From a bacterium (GTDB taxonomy: Bacteria > Actinomycetota > Acidimicrobiia > Acidimicrobiales > Bin134): a stretch of DNA of 64,000 nucleotides. The notes under the pieces are model-generated. The model searched no databases. It worked only from the letters and a program-made list of their open reading frames with translations, and was not told the DNA's origin. Made by a program: the position numbers and the translations under genes. Within the stretch, counting starts at the first letter, position 1. Each line of letters begins with the position of its first letter. Below, piece by piece: positions 45,224-52,767 of this stretch. The stretch lies in assembly GCA_028819295.1 (NCBI GenBank), contig JAPPMA010000019.1, positions 1-64,000 on the forward strand, read 5' to 3'.

Positions 45224-45316
45224 GACGGCGTTGTGTTAGGATTTTTCTGAGAGAAAGCCCTAACAATTCCCTCTGACGGCGTTGTGTTAGGATTTTTCTG
45301 AGAGAAAACCCTAACA
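45224..45316. repeat. Two 42-bp tandem repeats, each a two-part hairpin
   Basis: Copies at 45224-45265 and 45275-45316 (period 51 bases) differ at one position. Each folds by pairing TGTTAGG with CCTAACA (45234-45240/45259-45265 and 45285-45291/45310-45316) around an inner TTTTCT-GAG-AGAAAR stem. The only difference is G in copy 1 and A in copy 2, opposite a T: in RNA this keeps U-G or U-A pairing. A weaker third right half (AGAAAACCCC, 45201-45210) precedes them with the same 23-base distance to the next GACGGCG. Copy 2 ends 11 bases before the Schlafen-like GTG start. Confidence 0.8.
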
Positions 45317-45327
45317 GGGATGGACTC

Positions 45328-47070
45328 GTGGACCGCACAACCTTCACCTACTTGCCACAACCGCAACGCCGTGAAGAGGTCGAGCGCGTTCTGCGAGTCT
45401 TGAGCCAAGGCGGCACCTCTGCCGACGAGTTGGAATCAGCCATCGTCGACATCAAGGAGGAGGCTGGTCGCCGAGCTGCCGACGGATCGATCCTGCCCGG
45501 CTCTCCGCACAACGACGAGGCGGCAGAGAGGCTGGCTGAAGCAGCGGCCTGCATGGCCAACTCGGCTGGAGGGGGAGCGCTGGTAGTTGGCGTGGACGAC
45601 AAGACTGGCCGGATCATCGGAGCAGAGACCGAGCCGCAGTGGTTGAGGGGCCGGATATACGACCTAACCGAGCGAAAGCTGGCGGTGCAGATCGACCGAG
45701 TCGCGGCCGGCGGGGCAAAGCTGCTGATCATCGAAGTGCCCCAAGCTCTAGAGCCAGTGCCGTACAAGGGAAAATACCAGCACCGGGTAGATGCTAGGTG
45801 CGTGCCAGCCACGAGGACCGAACTCATGGGAGCGCTGTTCGCCAACCTTGCCGCTGACCCTTCGAGCATGCCGTCGCAGACCCTTATCAGATCGATAGCA
45901 CCGTCTGCGATGGAGACGCTTCGAGGCCATCTGTCAGACGATGATTCCCCTCGGGCGGAACTTCCCACACGCGACCTGTTGGGCAGGCTCGGGCTGGTTG
46001 CAGACGACGGCGAGCATCTGAACAAGGCAGGCGAGATGTTACTCATGGCGCGTCGGCAGCCAGCCATCGACTACTCGTACCGGCAAGTTCCCGGTGGGCC
46101 TTCCATCGTGCGGATCATGGAGGGTGGCCGCTCGCTGTTGGAAGAGGTTCTGACAGTCGAAGCTCGGGCCAACGATCACAATTTCGTGACGGAGGTCACC
46201 ATCGGGCTTCAGGTCCACAAGGTGTGGGCCATCCCGCGGCGGTCGCTGCGGGAGGCGTTGTTGAATGCGGTATGCCACAGAGAGTGGAGCCTGCCGGGCC
46301 CCACGGTAGTGGAGCACATCGGAAATCACCTTCGCGTCACCTCGCCCGGCGGGCTCATCGGCGGCGTCACCGAAAACAACATCATTACGCACCCCTCCGT
46401 ACCCCGCTATCGAACGATCATGAACGCATTGAGGTTGATCGGCCTTGTGGAGCAGGAGGGCGTCGGAGTGGACATGATGTTCGCGGAGATGGTCCGAATC
46501 GGCAGCCGGCCGCCTGCCATCACATCCCTGCCCGACCCTGCCGTCTGCATAGACCTCTACGGTCAACCGGTGAACGAAAACTGGTACAAGCTGTTTGCCG
46601 ACTTGGAGCCACCGCGTGGCCGCGACGATGTAGACGCCGCTCTGCTCGTCTGGCGGGGGGCGCAGCCGCAATCGCCATTCCTCACCAGTGAATCCTGTGC
46701 TCCGTTACTGCAACGCACTCGAGGAGACACTGAAGCAGCGCTGAAGCGGGCGGCCGAGTACAGGCTGGCCACTCCGGGGTCGCCCCTGCTTGCACCCATA
46801 GCCGTGCCTTATGACACTCCTGCTGCCTGGCAACTCAGCCCACAGACAAAGGCAGCCCTCGGCTTGCGACCCAGTACTGAGTCCGATCAATGGGTACTGG
46901 ATTGGGCCCGCGAGCGGGGGCGGATTTCCTCTGGCGAATATCGCGAGGTGACCGGGGTATCGCCCAGCACCGCAACCAACCGGCTGAAAGAGATGGCGCA
47001 ACAAGGCCAGCTCGTGCCGAGCTCAAACGTAGGCCGGGGAAGGGGGTTCCACTACCTGCCTGCTCAATGA
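45328..47070 (+). CDS. Schlafen/AlbA-domain ATP-binding regulator
   Basis: A 580-aa protein. Residues about 38-165 resemble the AlbA_2/Schlafen nucleic-acid-binding domain (AACMANSAGGGALVVGVDDKTG, LLIIEVPQALEPVPYKG, HRVDARCVPATRTE). Residues 300-365 are a GHKL-type ATPase segment (SLREALLNAVCHREW, then VTSPGGLIGGVTENN). The C-terminal 60 residues form a winged helix (YREVTGVSPSTATNRLKEM). This architecture is usually annotated as an ATP-dependent transcriptional regulator; some relatives act in phage defence. The tandem hairpins directly upstream are a possible autoregulatory site. GTG start with AGGGA eight bases before. Confidence 0.82.
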   Translation: MDRTTFTYLPQPQRREEVERVLRVLSQGGTSADELESAIVDIKEEAGRRAADGSILPGSPHNDEAAERLAEAAACMANSAGGGALVVGVDDKTGRIIGAETEPQWLRGRIYDLTERKLAVQIDRVAAGGAKLLIIEVPQALEPVPYKGKYQHRVDARCVPATRTELMGALFANLAADPSSMPSQTLIRSIAPSAMETLRGHLSDDDSPRAELPTRDLLGRLGLVADDGEHLNKAGEMLLMARRQPAIDYSYRQVPGGPSIVRIMEGGRSLLEEVLTVEARANDHNFVTEVTIGLQVHKVWAIPRRSLREALLNAVCHREWSLPGPTVVEHIGNHLRVTSPGGLIGGVTENNIITHPSVPRYRTIMNALRLIGLVEQEGVGVDMMFAEMVRIGSRPPAITSLPDPAVCIDLYGQPVNENWYKLFADLEPPRGRDDVDAALLVWRGAQPQSPFLTSESCAPLLQRTRGDTEAALKRAAEYRLATPGSPLLAPIAVPYDTPAAWQLSPQTKAALGLRPSTESDQWVLDWARERGRISSGEYREVTGVSPSTATNRLKEMAQQGQLVPSSNVGRGRGFHYLPAQ

Positions 47071-47077
47071 AAACCGG

Positions 47078-47566
47078 TCAGTCTCGGAAGTTGCCGAACT
47101 GTAAGGGGATGGCGAAGTCGGCCTCTTTGAGGGCGGCGATCACATCTTGAAGCATGTCCCGCTTCTTGCCGCTCACCCGCAGCTGACCACCCTGGGTTTG
47201 CGATGAGACCCCCTTCATGCCCAGGTTCTTGATGAACTTGTTCAGCTCCCGGGCTTTGTCGGCCGAGATTCCCGCAGCCAGCGCCGCCTCCTGGCGAACC
47301 GTCCCGCCAGCCGCGTCGGCCACCGGCCCGTAGGTCACGCCCTTGAGAGACACCTTGCGCCGCACCAGCTTCTCCTCCAGCACCTGGCGGGCCGCGGCCA
47401 GCCGGTCCTCGTTGGACGATCGCAGCGTGATGACCCCCTCGCCCAGCGCCACTTCGCTGCCGGTGTTCTTGAAGTCGTAGCGGCTGTGGATCTCCCGAGC
47501 CGCCTGGTCCACGGCATTGCGGACCTCCTGCATGTCGAGCTCAGAAGAAACATCAAATGTCGGCAT
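47078..47566 (-). CDS. YajQ-family nucleotide-binding protein
   Basis: A 162-aa protein of the UPF0234/YajQ family: MPTFDVSSELDMQEVRNAVD, YDFKNTGSEVALGEGVITL, EDRLAAARQVLEEKL, KFIKNLGMKGVSSQTQGG and the conserved end ALKEADFAIPLQFGNFRD. Members bind RNA or cyclic di-GMP in a few species. It starts at the ATG at 47566; a GTG one codon earlier is possible. Convergent with the Schlafen-like gene, seven bases apart. Confidence 0.93.
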   Translation of the reverse strand: MPTFDVSSELDMQEVRNAVDQAAREIHSRYDFKNTGSEVALGEGVITLRSSNEDRLAAARQVLEEKLVRRKVSLKGVTYGPVADAAGGTVRQEAALAAGISADKARELNKFIKNLGMKGVSSQTQGGQLRVSGKKRDMLQDVIAALKEADFAIPLQFGNFRD

Positions 47567-47645
47567 CACCCGAACCTACCGCACCCTTGCCTACAGAATT
47601 CGAGTGGGGAAGCCATCCCACGGGCCGGTAGGGTTGTCCCTCGTT

Positions 47646-47728
47646 GGGTCGGTGCCCGAGCGGCCAAAGGGAACGGGCTGTAAACCCGTCGGCATTCGCC
47701 TTCGGAGGTTCAAATCCTCCCCGGCCCA
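47646..47728 (+). tRNA. tRNA-Tyr (anticodon GTA)
   Basis: An 83-base class II tRNA with a seven-pair acceptor stem (GGGTCGG/CCGGCCC, one T-G pair), anticodon loop CTGTAAA on an ACGGG/CCCGT stem, long variable arm, T loop TTCAAAT and discriminator A. CCA is not encoded. Its 3' 39 bases plus two downstream bases recur at 50146-50186. Confidence 0.97.
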
Positions 47729-47730
47729 CT
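47690..47730. repeat. 41-bp direct repeat, proximal copy (tRNA-Tyr 3' end)
   Basis: Identical at all 41 positions to 50146-50186. This copy is the 3' part of the intact tRNA-Tyr plus two bases. Location at a tRNA 3' end is the classic attachment-site position, so it is a candidate att site. Confidence 0.85.
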
Positions 47731-48401
47731 CTGCAATGCGTCAGAACATAGGAACCTTGCGAACCAGAGTGTTCTCTTCGCATCCACCAAGTCCGATGTT
47801 CGGGATGGTGCCCGACTGACCGGTCCCTTCGCCGAGTTACCGTCTTGTCGGGCGGTAGTCCCTTGGGTCGCGGCAAGCGTCATAGGTCGCTTTGTCGATG
47901 GGAACCCACCTTGTTCCAGGAACACCTCTGTTTGACGAACTCCCTGGACCAACAGGGAATGCGGATTCAAATGCCAGGTTCCGTCCCTGCGACTGGGTGA
48001 TGGCTTTGGCGAGCCGTACGGCGGGACCAAAGTCCCAGTCCTGGCTGACAATGATCGCGACTTCATACCGCTGCTCGTGGGTTGCTTGGACGAGATCGAG
48101 CGCGAGGCTGACATCCACCCCCTTCTCCTGTCCTCCCGAGTTCACTCTGCCTGCATAGACGTATACGCCCCTGTTCCGGAGATGCCGAAGTTTGTTCGTC
48201 CAAAAGATGTGCCAGAACCTCTGCGACAACCGATCAGGCACACCGGTGTAGAAGCGGACCTCGCTGAGGACTCGCCCGGGGACTCGAGAAACCAAGGCGC
48301 CAGCAAGCATCTCAACGTCGTAACTCGGCCACGCGTACTGGGATGAAGAGCTTGCATCAGCGGGTGCCCATGCACGCTTGGCAAGGTGAAAGAGGTTTTG
48401 A

Positions 48402-49844
48402 GGCTCTACGCGTTTAAGCGGGGACGTCGGGTTCTGATTTTTGTGGCGGGTTGATTGTGGCCGGGTTTTTGTCCGGCTGCAAGCAGGATTCTGAGCCGGT
48501 AGTCGGCGAAGTTCCGGGAGCCTCTGGCGGTGCGTTTGACGTCTTTGATCTCGGGGGTTGGCTGCTTCGGTTCTGCCGTTGTGGGCGCCGGTTGAGGTGC
48601 TGGTTTCGGTCTCGGTTCTCCACCGGTTGAGGGTGCGGGCGAGGCGGTGCAGCTCGGGGGCTGCCTCTGGGGCTGCGCAGTAGTCGATGGCGTCGTCGAG
48701 CAGGTCTGAGGCCTGTTCGGGGTCTGAGGCTTTGAACACCGAGCGGATCTTCTCCTTGGCCGCCCAGCAGTCGGCGACCTCGTCGTACGGGTCGCCCTGA
48801 TCGAGCGCTTCGCGCATCTTGTCCCGGCCGCGGACGTCGAGACGCTCTGCGCCGGCCAGCAGCAGCTCGCGCGCGGTGTAGAGGGGGTCGCCTCGGCGGC
48901 CGCGGTGGCCGGTGGCGTCGTTCTGGGTTCTGCGGCGGCAGTCGTCGAGAGCCCGGTTAGCCAGACGCACGATGCGGGGACGGGTCCGCCGCGGCCCTCA
49001 CATTCGAGCCGAGCACGCCTTCTGCCTTGAGGCGGCGGACGGCTTTGCGGTAGCCCTCGTGGGGGTCCAGGCACACCACCTCCACGGCGGCCATCTGCCC
49101 ATCGGGCTGCTGGTGGGCCCATTGCTCCAGGTCAGCGGCATCGCGGCCGTCGAACACGTCCATGATCTGGCCGGTGCCGGCGTCGACCGCCGCGGACACG
49201 AACCGGCGCCGCCGCCTTCGCGCCGCAGATGACATGACGGTCTCGTCGAACCCGACCCGGGCCCCAAAAGCGACCCTTCCGGGATCGCCCACCGCCTGCT
49301 GCGCGATCGGGGAGATCGCGGCCCACAGAGTCTGCCAGCCCACGCCCAGCCTGCGGGCCAGCGACGCCACCGACCCCTCGACGTCGCCCAGCCTTCCCGC
49401 AGCCCACTCGCCGGCCCGCCAGGTCAGCACCCGGCGGGGCCCGGCCAGACCCGACTGCTCGGTCCACGTCTTGGCCTCGCACTCGGAATCCGGACACGCC
49501 CAGACCCGCTTGTCCCACAACACCCTCACCGGGACCGACCCCGCCGCCCCAGCGTCACGCAACACCACCGGGCGCCGCCCCTTGGACCGGGCCCTGACCC
49601 CGCAACCAGCGCAGAACACCGCCTGCCCGCCGGGGGACTCCACCTCCACCACCAACTCGCCCGCCTCAACGCGCTCAGCGACAACCGCCAACCCGAACAC
49701 GCCGAAACCCACAACAGAACCAGCCTGAACCACCAGGGGCCTCCCGACTCTTGGACAAACTCACAGTCACAAGAATCGGCGAGGCCCCCGACTCAGCGGC
49801 GGACCCTCACAAAACCCCCAGTCCCAGCTTCATAGAGAAGAGCC
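48402..49844 (-). mobile_element. ISL3-family insertion sequence (1443 bp)
   Basis: The ends are GGCTCTAC... and, inverted, GGCTCTTC...; the first 32 bases of the two terminal repeats match at about 22 positions. The element is flanked by an 8-bp target duplication GGTTTTGA (48394-48401 and 49845-49852), the size normal for ISL3. It carries one transposase gene on the minus strand. Just upstream of that gene, an internal inverted repeat (49736-49753 with 49770-49788, GGGGCCTC arms) may shield it from outside transcription or translation. Confidence 0.92.
48406..49733 (-). pseudogene. ISL3-family transposase with two frameshifts
   Basis: The coding sequence runs in three successive frames. 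Part 1 (49733 to about 48980, GTG start) has the zinc-ribbon CAGCGVRARSKGRRP, the first DDE Asp in RVGFDETVM and the second in VVCLDPHEGYRKAV. Part 2 (about 48980 to 48560) has RLANRALDDCRRRTQND, GHRGRRGDPLY and the catalytic Glu in WAAKEKIRSVF. Part 3 (to 48406) has IKDVKRTARGSRNFADYRLR, and its stop codon lies inside the terminal repeat. Each shift is one extra base near a C run, so sequencing error is possible; if real, the transposase is dead. Confidence 0.85.
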
Positions 49845-49880
49845 GGTTTTGACCGTCGATCAGCACAATGGACCGCATAA

Positions 49881-49931
49881 CAAAAAACACCCGCCCGGGG
49901 ATGGATCAAAGCGATCCGTCCAGCGGGCGGG
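49881..49931 (-). terminator. Hairpin with T tract directly before the NYN start (terminator or attenuator)
   Basis: On the minus strand, CGGGCGGG/CCCGCCCG arms (49924-49931 and 49890-49897) enclose an inner GGATC/GATCC stem (49913-49917 and 49903-49907). They are followed by TGTTTTTT, which ends two or three bases before the NYN ATG (49878). This is a typical intrinsic terminator by sequence, placed in the leader of the gene rather than after one, so attenuation is a possibility. Confidence 0.6.
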
Positions 49932-50145
49932 GAATAGATGACTGAAAGGTAGCGCCAGAACGACCGGATGTCAACGCATATCGCTGTTTGACGCTCTTTC
50001 CGATCTTGCGGATGACGAACCAGCCCTTGACCAAGTGCCGCCGGCGCACCCAGCAAGGGAGGACCGACCCCCGAGACCGCAAGAGCGATGCCCTCCGCGG
50101 GTTTCGTAAGCTGCTGTTGACCGGTGCCGAGCGCCTCGACCCCGC

Positions 50146-50186
50146 CGGCATTCGCCTTCGGAGGTTCAAATCCTCCCCGGCCCACT
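50146..50186. repeat. 41-bp direct repeat, distal copy
   Basis: An exact copy of 47690-47730. The 40 bases before it (CCGGTGCCGAGCGCC...) also resemble the 5' half of tRNA-Tyr with gaps, but the anticodon arm is missing and no tRNA can fold. It is either the displaced attachment site of an integrated cassette or the remains of a second tRNA-Tyr. Confidence 0.85.
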
Positions 50187-50201
50187 TAGTGACAGCTTCA
50201 T

Positions 50202-50477
50202 TTAGACAACCTTGCTAGAACGCCATATCCCGTTTTTCATCGCGAACTTCTTGAGCTGCTTTGCCTTCCTGTCCGTCCCGTTCGATCCGCAGCTACGCAA
50301 GTCTATGTATGCGTGGCCGTACGGCACGGCACTGACAGCAGAATCGTCAATGGTGCGAAGTTCGCAGTCTTCGACTTCGAATACTGCAATGAAGCAGAGT
50401 GAACTTCTTTGTTTTTTAAGGATATTTCTGTGGAATTGTGTCATTGGAGTTGATATACTTTCATCTATGGAATTCAC
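50202..50477 (-). CDS. Hypothetical small protein
   Basis: A 91-codon frame. Its C-terminal two thirds (FEVEDCELRTIDDSAVSAVP, YGHAYIDLRSCGSNG, KAKQLKKFAMKNGIW) has a codon bias more like real genes than the antisense frame, and is rich in Lys, Cys and Tyr. I do not recognise it. The N-terminal third is AT-rich and overlaps the promoter and first codons of the divergent DUF222 gene. It could be the tail of a lost gene at the edge of the cassette. Confidence 0.3.
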   Translation of the reverse strand: MNSIDESISTPMTQFHRNILKKQRSSLCFIAVFEVEDCELRTIDDSAVSAVPYGHAYIDLRSCGSNGTDRKAKQLKKFAMKNGIWRSSKVV

Positions 50478-51756
50478 GAAAAATCCCAGTACAGGTGGTG
50501 CCGATGTTGGCGCTGGTGTGGGATTCGGGTTCCCGGACTACTCCGAAGCTGGCGCTTCGGAACTGCTGGGTTTGATGGGCAGGGCCGATCTGCTGCGGCG
50601 CCGGGCGGAGGGCTATCTGGTCGGTCTTGTTGCGCGCTACGGCGAGCTCGAAGGGCCGGGCGCGGCGACAACGGTGTGCCACCAGTTCGGCATCAGCGCC
50701 TACCAGGCCCGTCGGCTAGCCAAGACGGCCGAGAGCCTCACAACCATGCCGCAGATTCTGGGCGCAGTCCAAGACGGACACATCTCCGCTGAACAGGGCG
50801 CGCTGGTCGCCGAATCGCACAAGCGGGCGCCAATGAGCACACAAGACCAGCAGGAACTTCTAGATCTGGGCGGCTGGCAAGGCCACGATGAGTTCAAGAA
50901 GTCAGTCGCCGCCCGAGAGGACAAGCGCCGGGCCGACGACGGGATGAGTCGTGCCGAGCGGCAAAGAGCCCGCCGCTCTTTCAAGGTGTTCGACGGCAGC
51001 GGCGGCATGGTCGTGTTGCACGCTGAGCTGGACCACGTTGCCGGCGAGCGGGTCAAAATCGCTGTTGACGCCATGAGCGCGAAAATGCTCGTCGACGACA
51101 TCGCCTTCGATCCCATCCGCACCTTCGAGCAGCGCAACGCCGACGCGCTGGTCGCGCTCATCACCCAGCAGCCTGCCGAGACCGCCAGCGCTGTAGCGGA
51201 AGGCACCTCCGGCTGCGGGACCCCAAACGAGGTGGCGGCGGGTGGGCCGGATTGCGGGATCAAGCCGCAAAAGACAATGCTGGTGGTGTCTGCCGACTAC
51301 GACGCCATCGAGGGCCAGCTCAAGAACGCCGGGTTGATCGACGGCACGCCCATCGAACTCGATGAACTCCGCCGACTGGCCTGCGAAGCCCAGATCATGC
51401 CGATGATCTTCGGATCCGACGGGCAGCCCCTCTACATGGGCAGAGCCCAAAGAGCAGTCACCAAAGCCCAGAAGCTAGCCCTGTACCGCCGGGACCGCGG
51501 CTGCGTGGGCTGCGGCCTCAGACCCCAAATCTGCGACGCCCACCACATCCAACCCTGGGACCACAACGGCCCCACCGACATCACCAACCTGGTGCTGCTC
51601 TGCCCCAAATGCCACACCAAAACCCACAAACACCACCACACCATCGAACACGACACCCAAACCGGCCGGCACCGCCTCCAACCCCCACCCCGCCCCAGCC
51701 CCACAACCCACCCGCCGCCACAGCCCCCACACCGCCAACAACAAGCCGCCGCCTGA
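50467..51756 (+). CDS. DUF222 / HNH endonuclease (13E12-repeat family)
   Basis: A 429-aa protein. Residues 25-290 form the helical DUF222 domain (LLRRRAEGYLVGLVARYGELEG, ISAEQGALVAESHKRAP). Residues 345-390 are an HNH nuclease with zinc-binding cysteines: CVGCGLRP, CDAHHIQPWDHNGPTD, NLVLLCPKCHTKTHK. The C-terminus is His/Pro-rich. This family is highly copied in actinobacteria and often sits in variable regions; its role is not settled. TATACT at 50454-50459 lies only eight bases before the ATG, so a leaderless transcript is likely. Confidence 0.87.
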   Translation: MEFTKNPSTGGADVGAGVGFGFPDYSEAGASELLGLMGRADLLRRRAEGYLVGLVARYGELEGPGAATTVCHQFGISAYQARRLAKTAESLTTMPQILGAVQDGHISAEQGALVAESHKRAPMSTQDQQELLDLGGWQGHDEFKKSVAAREDKRRADDGMSRAERQRARRSFKVFDGSGGMVVLHAELDHVAGERVKIAVDAMSAKMLVDDIAFDPIRTFEQRNADALVALITQQPAETASAVAEGTSGCGTPNEVAAGGPDCGIKPQKTMLVVSADYDAIEGQLKNAGLIDGTPIELDELRRLACEAQIMPMIFGSDGQPLYMGRAQRAVTKAQKLALYRRDRGCVGCGLRPQICDAHHIQPWDHNGPTDITNLVLLCPKCHTKTHKHHHTIEHDTQTGRHRLQPPPRPSPTTHPPPQPPHRQQQAAA

Positions 51757-51870
51757 ACTCACACCCGCCGACCCCCGCAAATCCTTCGGCCATTCGAGAA
51801 GCTCCTCGATGGGGTTCAGCCCGTGCATAGGAAGCGGTCACAGGCCAGCAAGAACAGGTCGCCTAGCGAA

Positions 51871-52413
51871 TCAGCCTTCTGGCCCACTCCAATCTCGCAG
51901 CATGAGCTGCATCACGGTGACGTCGAGCCAGCGGCCGAACTTGCGGCCTGCTTCGCGCTCGACGCCCACCACCTCGAACCCCACCGAGCGGTGGACGGCC
52001 ACCGATGCTTCGTTGCCTCCAGAGATCCGGGCGATCACGGTGTGGAACCCGTGGCTCTGGGCGAGGGCGATCAACTCTTCCAGCAAGGCTCGGCCGACGC
52101 CCTTGCCCCGGTGGTCGACATGGACATACACCGAGTTCTCCACGGTGGTGTTGTAGGCCGGTCGAGTGTGGAAGGGTGACAGGGAGGCGTATCCGACCAC
52201 GGTGTCGTCGTCATCGTCGGGCGTGGCCACCAGCACGGCGTGAACACCGCTGCGATCCTGCAACCACGACTGCTGGGCGGCCAACGACCGGGGCTTGATG
52301 TCGAAGGTGCTGGTTCCGTTCAGCACCTCGTGGTTGTAAATCTCACGGATGCCCTCGGCATCAGCCAGCCGGGCTGCTCGAATGGCCACGGGCTGCACCG
52401 TATCGCCCGTCAC
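51871..52413 (-). CDS. GNAT acetyltransferase, phosphinothricin-acetyltransferase-like
   Basis: A 180-aa GNAT: IRAARLADAEGIREIYNHEV and GTSTFDIKPRSLAAQQSWL are typical of the Pat/YncA branch. HRGKGVGRALLEELI is the acetyl-CoA loop, and SGGNEASVAVHRSVGFEVVG the end of the fold. Pat-like proteins acetylate phosphinothricin, methionine sulfoximine or similar amines. The start is uncertain: the GTG at 52413 follows GGGAGG with no spacer, while the GTG at 52398 would leave 14 bases. Confidence 0.85.
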   Translation of the reverse strand: MTGDTVQPVAIRAARLADAEGIREIYNHEVLNGTSTFDIKPRSLAAQQSWLQDRSGVHAVLVATPDDDDDTVVGYASLSPFHTRPAYNTTVENSVYVHVDHRGKGVGRALLEELIALAQSHGFHTVIARISGGNEASVAVHRSVGFEVVGVEREAGRKFGRWLDVTVMQLMLRDWSGPEG

Positions 52414-52488
52414 CTCCCAATTCTGGCTTTCCCGCCGCAGGTGCAGAGTGGCAATATTGGCTTCTCATAGGGATAGAGTTCCCAGCCC

Positions 52489-52561
52489 GCCTCCTTAGCT
52501 CAGTCGGCAGAGCGTTTCCATGGTAAGGAAAAGGTCGAGAGTTCGATTCTCTCAGGAGGCT
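52489..52561 (+). tRNA. tRNA-Thr (anticodon GGT)
   Basis: 73 bases. Acceptor GCCTCCT/AGGAGGC, anticodon loop ATGGTAA on a TTTCC/GGAAA stem, T loop TTCGATT, discriminator T, no encoded CCA. A spacer hairpin (GTCTCT/AGAGAC with an inner GGCGG/CCGCC stem, 52566-52598) separates it from tRNA-Met. Confidence 0.96.
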
Positions 52562-52603
52562 CAGGGTCTCTCAGGCGGCTGTCCGCCGCTCAAGAGACTC
52601 CGG

Positions 52604-52680
52604 GGCGGCGTAGCTCAGTCGGTAAGAGCGCTCGACTCATAATCGAGAGGTCGCCAGTTCGAGTCTGGCCGCCGCTACCA
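52604..52680 (+). tRNA. tRNA-Met (anticodon CAT), CCA encoded
   Basis: The acceptor stem GGCGGCG pairs with CGCCGCT (G-T at position 1). The anticodon loop is CTCATAA on a CTCGA/TCGAG stem and the T loop TTCGAGT. Discriminator A is followed by an encoded CCA (52678-52680), unlike the other tRNAs here. The context next to tRNA-Thr supports an elongator Met tRNA; a lysidine-modified Ile tRNA is the alternative for any CAT anticodon. Confidence 0.93.
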
Positions 52681-52767
52681 CCAATCTTTCGCCCCACTGC
52701 GGGCTAGGGATAATCTGCCGTCATCGAACCCGCAGCAATTCGTGAGCCGATTTCCGACGACGCCGAG

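Larger units (their letters stand above)
47837..49878 (-). pseudogene. NYN-domain (PIN-like) nuclease gene interrupted by an ISL3 element
   Basis: The gene is in two pieces: codons 1-11 and one base of codon 12 at 49878-49845 (MRSIVLIDGQN, with the first catalytic-type Asp), and the rest at 48393-47837. Removing the insertion sequence and one copy of the 8-bp duplication joins them in frame into 196 aa: ...LIDGQN-LFHLAKRAW, then SYDVEMLAGALVSRVPG, VRFYTGVPDRLSQRFWH, EKGVDVSLALDLVQ, VAIIVSQDWDFGPAVRLA and TRWVPIDKATYDACRDPRDY. These are the family's metal-binding and core motifs. NYN proteins are predicted ribonucleases. In its present state the 3' piece reads on only as a fusion to transposase sequence and lacks the DG motif. 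Confidence 0.9.

Noticed and set aside
45224-45316. A CRISPR array
   Set aside because: Only two full repeats with a nine-base gap, no spacers of regular length and no cas genes.
45217-45408. Small antisense frame with repeated FSQKNPNTT over the tandem repeats
   Set aside because: The peptide repeat only reflects the DNA repeat; it is antisense to the Schlafen-like gene start and has no other support.
47837-48970. A single 377-aa protein joining transposase-like and NYN-like sequence
   Set aside because: The reading frame crosses the IS end and target duplication, so the fusion is a by-product of insertion and not a designed two-domain protein.
49793-50185. Open frame on the minus strand beginning GRGGFEPPKANA, also seen at 47553-47876
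   Set aside because: These residues are the antisense translation of the tRNA-Tyr 3' end, a well-known artefact, and the rest has no family resemblance.
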